Assembly (NCBI GenBank): GCA_012845835.1
Contig: JABAKD010000011.1
Span: 11,909,865 to 11,973,864, forward strand
Reading direction: 5' to 3'
DNA from: Undaria pinnatifida
Lineage: Eukaryota > Sar > Phaeophyceae > Laminariales > Alariaceae
DNA length: 64,000 bases
Shown here: piece after piece, positions 24,300-36,200 of the stretch
Position numbering within the stretch: position 1 is the first letter of the stretch
Layout: every line of letters starts with the position of its first letter
Translations under genes and position numbers: made by a program
The notes under the pieces: generated by a model
Database searches by the model: none
What the model was told of the DNA's origin: nothing
The model's input: the letters and a program-made list of their open reading frames with translations, nothing else

Positions 24300-27200
24300 G
24301 CCGCTACATCTGCCTCGGCGGCTGCTGCTGGTGGTTGCGGCCGTAACGGCTGCAGCGACGTCCGTGATGTACCCGTAGGAGTACTCGGTGGTCACCCCAC
24401 CCAAAGAGGAAGCAGCAGCAGTACCAGAGGCAGCAGCAGCAGCGGTGGGACGCGGTTGATACCTGCGCCTCCAGAGCCATCCTCCTCCGGTGTTACAACG
24501 GAACACACAGCTACTCAGCGAGCTGCTGCCGCCGGTGGAGACCCTGCTGGTGTGGTCAATCTGGATATGGCGGGAAGGGCAGAGCTTGGTGAAGCGTGGG
24601 AGCCCAAGCCATTCTTCCTCGGCACCTCACTGTCGCCGTTGTTCCCGTACCCACAACCCACTCCGGAGGCCGGGAGGGGCGAAGGATGGGGTAATAAACG
24701 GCATGGCTGGGAAACATCTGGCAGTGGCGGTGAAGAGGATGCGGTCGTGTTTGACGGGATTCTGGTGGAGCTGTCGGGAGAGTCATTCGTACGAGGGGAC
24801 CTGTCTATGGTTCAGTCGGCCTCGATGCAGGTGCGTAACAGCCGCTGGTGCCGTCACTGGTGTCATCGCTTCGTTCGTTTGTGCTGCCTACTTTGGTGCT
24901 AATAATTTTATGGGTAGATGTTGGCGTCATCTGCTGCGCTTCCTTTGTTTTCGCGTCTTTGCATTGGTGAGCGTCTTTTTGGAAAGATGTTAATGTCATT
25001 GATCACTTCGTTCAGTTTTGCTTATTTTATTTTGTGCTCGTTTTTGTTGGAAGATGTTGGTGTCTTCGGGTTTTCGTTTTTTTCGCCTCTTTTGCTTTGG
25101 TTCTCATCTCCGTTGGTATTTGTTGGTATCATGCATCACTTCGTTTAATTTTACTTGTTTGGTTTGGTGCTCACTTTCGTTGCTAGTTGTTGGCGTCATC
25201 CTTTTTTCTTGTTTTGCTTCTTACTTTGATGCTTGTCTTTGTTAATAAATGCTGGTGTCATCCACTTCGTTTCTTTTGCAACTTCACTTTATCGCTCATT
25301 TTGGCAGGTAGTTGTTATTAATAGTGTCATCCATTTCGTTTGCTTTCGCTTGTTTGCTTTGGTGCTTAACGTTGTGAGTAGATGTCCTCCACGCTCCTGC
25401 CTTTTATTTTTTTTTCCCTTTTGTGCGAATCTGGTTTCGTGTTTGATTCTTAAGGGTGGGTTGTTCGTCAGGGTTGGCTTTGTTTTGATTGTGCTCTGAC
25501 GGTAGACTGTTGCCCCTGCTGACTGTTGCGCTGGGGGTTCGAACCTCGGCTGGTGTTATGATGACAGCTGTTTTTTTTCTGGGCTTCCATCGCCGAAGGC
25601 ACAACAGCGCGGGTTGGCTAAATTCGACGAAGAGTCGAGGAGCAGTGGAGTAACTGAACCCTATGTGCGATGAAAATGAAATCTGGTACCAGGGAGGAGA
25701 AGACACGACACCTTCGACCGCGGCTTATCCAGAACGCTGCTGGTGGTAAAGCCTGCGACGACTTGAGCTGGAAAGCAAAAGTGATCACCAAACAGTACTA
25801 TTTGGACCAAACATTTAGAACTCGGCACTGGTTATGTTATTCGCAATACAGTCCTCAACTCTATTAATAGTAAACCTAGGTAGTGGTGTGGGTTTTGATT
25901 ACTTTCCACGGTTGAGATAGACCATACTGATGTGCTCAGTTGCTTCTGATTCGTTGTTCATTGATGCGACCGCTTGCGACGCCTAGGTGGGCTCCACGGG
26001 CTCGCTGACCGTCGTTGGCAATGCTGCCATTCGAAAATCGTCGACCACTACCGCAGCCGTGAGCGGCCTCGGCGGGGGCGACGGTAATTTCCACCCCGGC
26101 AGCGCTAAGACTGACCCAACCAACAACATCGCCGACAACAATGAGGACTGCGTGCTGCGGAACGCTGGCATTCTGTCCTTCCCACGTGGAGTTTCCCTCA
26201 CCATCGCCGGCGGTATCGAGCAGACCCCCACGGGGATAGCCCTGGTGAATCTTCCCCCCCCGCTCTACTTCCCAGGGGCTTCCTACGAGAATCAACAGCC
26301 TGGGGAAGGAGGGGTTGCTTACGAGAACCAATGGCCTGGGGTAGGAGGGATTTATTACGAGGCACAACGGCCTGGGAAGGGGGAGGTGTACTGGGGAAAC
26401 CACCCGCTCGTGGTAGAGGAGGGTGTGACGAGGCTGGAAGGGGCCGTGAACGCGTCTGCATGGAAGGGCGGCGGGGAATCGGAGAGGTGGGTTGCTCTAT
26501 GAGGTTGGCACGGCGTTCGGCGTTGTTTAGAGGCGGTTGGCGTCTCTGTTTGGGGTAGGAACAGTGCTCCATCTCCAAAGGGAGGCGCGGTCAATGGTCA
26601 AATGGCTAAGGCAGACAATACATGAGCATGCCCCCCCCCCCCTCCCCCCTCTCAACCACCTCCACCCCCCCCCCCCCTCCCCCCCCCCCCCCTCTGCCTT
26701 ACGCCTTCACCCACTACTGTCGTCTTGTCACGTATCAGGGTAAAGATGAACCGGAAATGGCCTATCGTTCGGCTGACCTCGAATGCCACCGCTTCCTACG
26801 TGGACACCGCTACCTTGAAATTGCACGGCCCGACGGGAGTTTCCATGAAAATTTCCATGCAAACCGTGACTAGTGATGCAGAGGCGGAAGGCGAAGGGCT
26901 CTTTTCAGGAGGCGGCGGATTGGGGGGGAGCGATCGTGACCGTGACCAACAGTGGGAGTTGGTTGTAGAAGCGGCGTTCATCGAGTGTCGGAGCATGCTG
27001 ACATACGCGAACCTTTCTCTGGCGGGCGGGCCTTGCCAGGTGTGATGCACAATGTCGTAGATGCATTACACTAATAAACGCGGGGCAACCTGAGCCAAGT
27101 GCAGCGGAAACTGAGCCAATGGGCTTCAACATATGTAGGTAATCTGGTAGAGCGAACTATCTGACCCACAACTCAAGTCGTGGTCGTGGTCGGTGTTGTG

Positions 27201-30200
27201 TTGATTTTCGTGCTTCGGCTTGTTTTCTTCCGCAGTACAACAGCCCCATCATCCTGACACTGTCACCCCCCCCCCCCCCCCCCGACGCTGCCTGGTTGGT
27301 GAAAACCCGACTTGCTCCGTCCTGGCATAGTAGGGATGCGAGGGTCTATAATCATACGACTACGGCCATGCACAAACCGAGTACACCCCCCCCCCCCCCC
27401 CCCCCCGACCCTGCTCCTGATAGGCTGGAAGTCGCAGCAGCATACGCTGCCATTGCCACGGGAGAACCTTTGCTTCAGCAGCCGACTTAGTTGACGTACG
27501 ACACATACTGGTAGTGTGGCGGACCTAATCTTCTTTGTCACCCATCCGCCGTAGCTAAACACCGAACAAATGGTGATATTCCGTGCTCCTTTTGGCGCTG
27601 TAACATTTCTGATGTTCTGATGCTCTTCAGATACTTGAGTAGATTCTTCAGGCATCCCTGGTGCTGATACTCCAGATGTGTCAGCAGGCTATCTACAGGT
27701 AGTGGTGGCCTCCCTGTGGTGTAGTGCCGGTATGTGCCAGGCAACAATATTGCCGGACACCGGCACTATTGGGTGTAGTACCAATGGCATTAGAATTGCG
27801 GATTCTAGTCGTGTCAAGCGATCTCACCGGCACTTTATCGGCAACAATCGGCAAAAATCGGCAAGAGGCTCTAGAGACATCCCTCTATAGTGCGATAGGG
27901 GTCGCGCTTTTTGAGCCAAACGTTTCTGGCCGGTAAAGCTTTCAAGTCGGGAATTCGCGGTTGTTCTGATACTTTTACGAGTTTATTTGTTTCAGGACTA
28001 GCTCATCGAAACGTTGGTCGGATTGCCGGAGCGAATGCCTTCGAAGTCATGCCTCGGGCGATGGTGATGATGTTGAGCTCCTCGTGTTAGGAGCTCAGAA
28101 ATTTCTGAGGAGCTAAGAAAATTCTCAGAATCTGCTGCACCCCAATCGAGGGATGAGTCACTGTCAATACTCTTGTCACTACAGAGAGATAGATCCCTAC
28201 TGTACCTCATTTTCCGATAGTCCAGATACTTCTGTAGGTTATCTATAGACCGCTAATTCTTCCGATACTCTTACGCTGGCTATGTGCGCGTTTCCACCGA
28301 CAGGCATTATGTCCTTTCTGACGTTCTGAGATTTCTGATACTCCAGATGCTTCAGGTTTCTTGTTTACGCTTTGTGTGTACCCCCCCCCCCCCACGCCCG
28401 ACAGGCATGCCTTTTGAACATGGAATGCGCTTGGTGTGGGAACGAGAACCACATGGGCTGCGTTCCAATCGACGATCGACCTATCAAACTCGGAGGTGGT
28501 CGAAGAGGCGAAGGGTTCTGCCAGGTGCCAGGAGTGTGACGTTGCCTCAGTGTATATCCCGATTTAAGAGCTCGCAAGCAATAAAGACAATTCGGGACTT
28601 AAGAGCAATCAGTTCGGCGTGTCGCACTTCTACTAATTGCAATATATACATATGTCCTGCTGCAAATCTCTCACGTATACTAATTGCAAAATATTTCCTA
28701 CCAGTACCAGGTACTGCGATGTGCAGTTGTGAGCGCTTGTTCCGGCTTATCACGGGCATGCTCTAGAGTTGGGGCGCGCGGTGTGTTGGCGTTGGTCGAC
28801 GCGTGCTTGTACGAGAGGGATAGCTCGGTTTGGCCGAAATAATTCTCATTGAGCTCATTGAGACCGTGACAACGGCCGGGGGGGTTACGTTGTTTTTTGG
28901 GGCCCTTTTCGCAGAGGCGCGGGGTCACTCGCGCATGTGACCCCCCCGAATCCTTTGCGGACTAAAGCTTTTGGTGCCGTTTTTGTTTTGGCCATATGAA
29001 ACCGCCATGTATCCAAAACGCTGCGCCGAACAAATCGCCTAAAGTTTTTTTTCTTTTTTCCGTTAGGGTACAGAGTCACGCGGGCGAGTGGCTTAACCCC
29101 TTTACAACTGGAAACCCGTTTTTGGGGACAAAATTACTTGGATTTAGTATAGGGAGGGGTTCGGGGGCTCCAAAGGGGTTAAGCCCAGTAGTGGAAAAGG
29201 GGGTACCCCCCCCCAACTACCCAAGCCGTGGTCTTGACGGGGATCCTGATGGTCGACACGTGCTACGATAGGGTTAGCTCTTTTTAGTCCAAACATTTCT
29301 CATGGGCGGCGGGGGGGGGGGGAACAGAGGCGCTGCCAAATATCGTGAGAATGTCACATTAAATAGTGCTTTTCGATAGTGTCCGACATGTATACCTAGG
29401 CCATCAGAATGTTTATTCCGGTTATGCGTCCTTTTTTTTTTTTCTTCTCAAACTGTTGCGTTTGGGTGAGGTATGGGTATGGAGCTCGCTTCATGTCACC
29501 CCCCTCAGATAAGTAGGTGTACGCCGCCCTTTATAGGTAGCATGCGTCGATCATGCGTTCCAGCACATGTTTTGGAACAGTTGATTCACTCGGTGCAATC
29601 TTTCGCGAATGTTGGTTTTGGTGGATGTCGCCCCTTGCAGGTGGACAGCTGCTGCCCCCTCGGGTGCAATGGGGTGGGAGAGTGTGACTATTTCTCGGCG
29701 ACCTGCTCATGCCCATGGCTGTACGCAGGTGCAGAATCGAACGCTAAGGCTTTCGCCCACGCCACGGGCTACGTTCAGTAGCTCTCTTTGTGACGTGTCG
29801 TCTGCTCCATGTTTTCATTACACTCGTGGTGCCGCGCTAATACGAAACCATGTAGTGCTGGGTGCCAGTTTAGTGTGGTGAAAATCGCTTGTCACGACAT
29901 CGCCCTATATAGTAACTTGGTACATCACTATGCCAGGATAGTGCGGGGTCCCACTTTAGTGCCGGTGCTGTCGTCTTGCAAGGCATCACACTAATGAGGG
30001 GCTAGGGCTACTGCAATGTGTTTTGTAGCAGGTGCAGGGATTGAACTTTTTGCGCCCATGACAGGCTACGTTTCACTGTCACTCTTAGTAAAATGTTGTC
30101 TACTGCATGTTGTCGGTATCAATGTTGTCATGCGCGGTGCACTGCAAGTTTTTTCTGCACATGTTTCCCTTCCGTTGCGGCACCGCGATCTGCTCCTGAT

Positions 30201-33200
30201 GTTGCATGCTTGTTTGGGTGCAGAGTTGAACGGTGGTTCTCTCCCGTCATAGGCCACGTTCAGTATCAACCTTTTCAGCAAATTACCGTCTGCGGCATGT
30301 TGTACGCGTCGCTATATGCCATACACGGTTTCGTTGGATGTTTTGTTGCACATTTTTGCCATACCGAACGGCACTATCGACGGCTCCTGTTGAGGTATGC
30401 GTGTTTGTCGGGCGCTCTACCCTCTTCCGTATACCGTGTTGTGTTGATCGTATTTTGATTTGCTGTCTTCTCTTCACCCAGCAGGTGCCATTCATTCCGC
30501 CCCGGTTCCACTGAGCGCGTGTGAATGGTGTGTTCCATGCTACGTTTTCGTCTTTCTGTCTCGCGTCTCCTTGTCGCAGGCTCGTCCTGTGCTGAGCTCA
30601 GCACGAAAGGCGCTGTGGCTCTATCGCTTTCTCTCTCCACGCTAGTTGTTGTGCTGCTCATCCTTGCTTGCGGCCGTTCAAGGTATGCGTCAAGGGGGTA
30701 AACGGATTTTGCGGGGTCGACTTTTTGTTCGGTACCAACGTCTATGTCTGCGCTGACAGACGGGTTGTGTTTTATGCATCAAGCGAGTGTGCTCTTCCCC
30801 GCCCTTGTCGTGAATCACAAGCTTTGGTTTTGAGGTGTTGATTGTAGAAGCGTTGAACACAACCCCGCCTGGTGGGAGCGCTTCTGGAAGTTGTGTCTCG
30901 GGCGGTTGTGGCTCGTTTTGTTGAGCTGCCTTCGCGCTTCATCTCCCGCGCTCCCCGCTCTTTTAGTCTCGCTTCGAATAATTAAACGCCATGGATACAT
31001 GAGTAAGAAGACAAGACATGTCATGCACACGTGTTAAGCGCCCCAACTTCTCGAAAATTTCGAGGCCGTATTGCTTCGAGTTCAAAGTGCCAGGTTGAAG
31101 CTAAAGGCACCGACGGTTTTAATGCACTGTATTCGCCGGAACGAGCACAAGGGTTGGCTGTTGCCGAACGTGGTTTGACGTGAACAGAACAAAGTTGGGG
31201 TCCGATCACGGGAAACACGACGTGGCCAGACACCCCAATATCTAATACAGCCGGACTAGTTGAAGCAAGAAATGTCCCCTTGAAAAGCAAAGAAGAACAT
31301 GATCTCAGACGCCATAAGACGTGCCATACACAGGCGCAGACGCAACCTTACGGTAACAGGGTAGGCCATACACGAGTATCGCTCTCTCAACGTAGGGACC
31401 CGCAGACTTTGGGAGATACAACCGCCGATGGTGACCTTGATATGGACGATGGCGTTTCGGTCCCACGCTGATGACGTCCGTGTTCTTGTTCACCCCTAGC
31501 GCTGATTGGTCGGTTAGTCGGCCTGGCGATGGACCTCCCCAAGCCGTTCCGAAACGACTCTCGTTTTCCTCGGCAATGGGGTTATCCCTTCTCTACACAG
31601 AAAATTACCCCTATTGCTCGCAGTCGTTGGTCCGTTTGCTCTTGCGGTCCGCCGTCCATCACGCCGCCTGTGTTTCTGTCTTCCCGGCGTTACGTTTGTG
31701 TTTTGTGTTTTGTTTTGTTGTTGTTGGGGGGTTGCAGCCGGCGAAAACAAATGGAGGCGGTCGTGGGCACCCTTCAGGAGCTGAAGAGGGGCCTTCTCTC
31801 CGAAGCGGATGGGTGAGTGAGGGAGACCCATTTCCTTGCACCATGTGCGTGTGGGAGCGGCAGTATCTGTTGTGGGACGCGTGCCAGTACAGAACGGTTT
31901 GGATAGAGCACTGCCTGTCGGTGTCATCTTTGTTGTAGATTCTCTGATGCTGCGGTAAATTGACGCGGCATTACCGGGCGAAGACTATCGCTTGGCAGCG
32001 GCGAATGACCCCCAACCCCCCCCCCCACACCCCTCGTGGCACGCCAACAGATCTATCGGTGACGACGACAGCTCTGTCGCATCCTTCGGAGGTGGGTTTA
32101 GATCGTTGTCAATCGGGGGACGGGGACAGCTCGCGGCAGGGGGGAGTGGCGGTGGAGGTGGCGGTGCACTTGGGGGTGGATTGTCGTACCAGCACATGTG
32201 GCCTAGGGACTACATCCAGGATTTGCAGCAGAACTTGGCTCTGAGGTGTGTCCTTGCGGAGGGTGTAGGCATGGAATGTATCGTGACACCGGCATGCCAC
32301 CTTCTGCTTGAGGTTTTGCCGAATTTGAACTCCCCCGCTACATCAGGTTGTTATTTGCTCATGTTTACCGGCAAATCTGAATTCGCGCGAAGGAAACACG
32401 GCAGGCGAAAACCTAATACTCCCGTCGTGGTCTTCCATGACCCGTGAATCGTTCACGCCCGATACCGCCAGGCCGCCAGACCTTGACTTGAATTTTCCAC
32501 GACCACTCGTCTCAATCCGCCCCGTGCGTTTCTACTACGCCTGCCTGTACGTGCTGCCTGACCGAACAGGGACGTGATGGTGTCGTTCAGCGAGCTCGAA
32601 CTGTCGCGCAAGATTGGGCATGGGGCAGCAGGATCGGTGTGGAGAGGCTCGTGGCGTGGCGCCGCCGTGGCTGTCAAGGTGCGTTGCAAGGGCGGCGTGT
32701 GGCGTGCTTGTGGCGATGAAAATACTAGCCGTGAAGGCGTATAGAAACGCCTGTGTTGCTGACGGCGAATGGCTTGCGGCTCGTTGTAGTGAGGGTGGTA
32801 GTTATGAGGGGGGTTGAATGATGAAGGCTGATTGCGCCACCACACGGGGATGCCGGCCGCTAAGGGATACAACGATGGCGGCGACGATGATCGAATTGTC
32901 CCAGCCTCGGATGGGGGGCGCTTTTTTGTTGACTAATTCTGCAACTTTTTGTTGTCTATGGGAGTTGCGGTGCAGGAAAACCTTGCCAGGAAAGCTTTGC
33001 CCCCAGCAGCTCTTCGTTGCTCTTGCAAGCGGCCTAAGAGCAGAAAAGCAAAGGTCGCTCTCCATCCGTTCTGGCGAAATATATCCGCATCTTCTCACAC
33101 GCGGGAGAATGCCAGTGGAGGAGGGGTTTCGAAAACATTTGTCGTCTTGCCCGTCGTGAAACTAAACCATCTACAATGAGTAGAAATAACGCGTTGATGT

Positions 33201-36200
33201 GAATCCCATACACGAACACACAATGCACTGTCCGTTTTCCAGGTGATACGGAGGCCTTTCCACCAGGCGGTGGAGCTGACGGGTCGTGACCTAGAGGTCT
33301 TCAAGAAAGAGGCGTACCTCATGACCCGGTACGTGAACGTGGCGGCTTGACCAGTCTCAGGCCGTTTTCAATACACACTCGATGTTTAATAGACCAGTTG
33401 ATCTAGGCCCTTCTTAGATGAGAAACAATACTGCAGTTGGCTGTGAATACGCTCCTACGAGTTTACCCAAACTTCAGGCATATTTCCCAGGCGACACGTA
33501 GCTTAGTGTATTACTGAGAAATTGCTATCTTGTAGGTTGGCCGCTTGTCCGGGTTTCCTTCCACGCTCTCGCAATGAACTGCATATCCACATCGATAGAC
33601 GTAGTGCTTGCCGCAACGCGTGTTTAGCTCCACGGTGGCGTTGAAGACGTGCCGATACACGACCTTGAAAAGTAGACTTAAATATCACTTGGGCCTGTCT
33701 CTAAATAGCCCAAAGCGAAGTGTGCATTCGTGCCGGACTCCTCGATTGCTGCTCTATATTCCACGAAGACCCCCACAACAGAGCACCGACGCCTAATTTC
33801 GCATGCATGCGACAACACAGCTGTGTACGATCAGAGTCATTTTTTTTCACAGCACAGATCTAGTGTCAAGTTTTGAGGTGTCTCTACCCCCCCCCCCCCG
33901 TGCAAGCGATATCCGCCTGTTCGGTGACAGCCCGACATGCGCCGTTCCAGTATTGCAGGAATGCGAGGGTCGATGTTCTGAAAAAATGCGGCCGCGCATG
34001 GCAATCATTACACCCCCATCCACCTTAGTTTCACCCGACCCTCATCCGCTTGTCTTTTCCTTTTTTCTCGCCTACCCGTTCCAGATTGCGGCATCCTAAC
34101 ATCGTGCTGATCATGGGGGTTACCTTCGCGCCCCCCGGGCACCGCATCACGCTGGACGGCCAAGGCTCGGTGTCTCTCAGAAGGAGAAGGGAGTTGGGGT
34201 TCGAGAATGCGGGTAAGATATTTGGCTGATGAATCAGCACACACCAGATATATGGAGGGATGCCAGTTGGGACAGAGTTGGACACCAGTCTAGACAGATA
34301 GACTGCGGCCACCCCCGTTCACGTGGTCCTCCAGCAACTCGATCGTCGCGCCCTCGAGATTCGCAAGGAACCACCTGCTGCCCGCTGCCGAGCTAATCTG
34401 TGGCCGCAGTGCCACTAGAAGAGCTGCCGCTCCCGACGATTTCCCTGCCATACATGGGTTGTAGGCGATCGCGTGCATATGAAACTGCGGCTGTGCGTGG
34501 TGTGGGGGGTCAGGCACCGTGGGGAGCTCAGGCCACCGTGGGCTGTCATGTCGACAATGTGCTCCGATATCGTATAAAACAATGCACAAATCAACGGTCA
34601 TAATATTCACCCGCTGGCAAACATGTTCATGCGCAATTACATGTGCTAGATGGTGCAAATCACACAGATCCTGCCTGGTGAAACATCTGCAGATCATGCA
34701 TACAGTACAGATCCCCCCAACCGAAATATTTATGTAAGACCTAGATCATATATATCCCACCTGGCGAAACAAGTATGTAAGATCTAGATCACACAGATCC
34801 GACCTGGTGAAACAGGTGAAAATCATGCAGATTGTACAGATTCCACGTGGAGGAACATGTGTGAAGGATTCAGATCGTTCAGATCCCATCTGGCGAAACA
34901 TGTGCATAATATCTAGATCATACAGATCCTAACAGGAAAACACGATCGAAATTTCGCAGATCCTACAGATCCCATTCAGCAGGCATGTGCAGATCATGCA
35001 GATCACACAGATCCCATCCAAGCAAACCTGTTGAAAGGTCTAGATCATACAGATCCCAGTAAGGCACAGTACGTGTTGCAGAGCTGGATCATACGTATCT
35101 CACTCAGGCAAACGTGTGTATAAGAGCTGAATTGTACAGATCCCACTCAGCAAACGTTGTCTAGATCCCGCAAATCCATACAGATCAGCGATCTATCTGC
35201 CCCAAATGATCTAGATCCCGAAATAAGCTTTTGATCTGTACGAGGTGTGCACCCGGTTTTGCTGAGGGGCTAGGGGGGGCAGAGGGAAGAAGTCGAATAC
35301 ATGAGTGCGGGCAGTGCGTATTCCTGATACAGACGGCTTGGCGCTCCACAGACCTCATGCTTTACGGCAAGGCACTCGCAAGGCAGTACTGCCCCCAGCT
35401 TGTGACTGCCACTGCTGTACGTGCGCCTGAGTGGATGTAAATCAGCGTGAGCCTTAGAGCAGCATTTATTCCTTCGCCATGGGTATGGTTGCCCTGCATG
35501 GTTCTACGTGATGTACGAGGTATGTATAATGACCTTGACGCCTCCTTGCTTAATGGTAGAAATGAGATTTCGGCGTGTAGACAAGACGAGAAATCAAATA
35601 CCATAGGAATATACACAACGTCGGCCGCGACATATGATGTTCTACCTTGTTTGGGGGATCGGGTCAGCTTTCTTTGTGCAGCACGTGTTGTTATTTTCGC
35701 GACGAGTTTAATTAACTCTGTGCTCGTTCGTCCGGGATCCTTGGGTTCCATACCGCGTTGCCCCCACAGGTGCCGCACAGGGAAGCCTTTGTATCGTCAC
35801 GGAGCTGCTATCCCGCGGCAGCCTGGAAGACGTTATCCGGGAAGGAGGGCTGCGTACGGCAAGCTACGCCTTGATTCTCAACCTTGCACTTCAGGTCAGA
35901 TTTTGTAGAGGCATCATTCCAAGTATATTACACAGACTTGATGGGATATATGTACCAGGTGTAAGCAACATACACACACATATATATGTATGTTCTCGTT
36001 GGGAAATGTGTCAGTGTTGGATATCATGTATATTTTTTCCACGTATCGACGTATCAAACGCTTTGACATGTCGAAAGTGTGAGCCAATCCACGTCCATCG
36101 TAGGTGTAGCGTCAATCCTCCCTTCTCTTCACTTCCCTATACTTCCTTTCACTTCCTACACTAGCTTACTTCACTTCCAGGAACCTTGGCACGAACACTG

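Noticed and set aside
32614-32817. Open frame across the P-loop exon of the kinase
   Set aside because: Wrong frame; the true frame there encodes [13 protein letters not shown] and ends at the donor at 32678.
35362-35908. Open frames of about 140-150 codons on both strands inside intron 26
   Set aside because: No recognisable motif, no splice support, and the + frame overruns exon 27 in the wrong phase.
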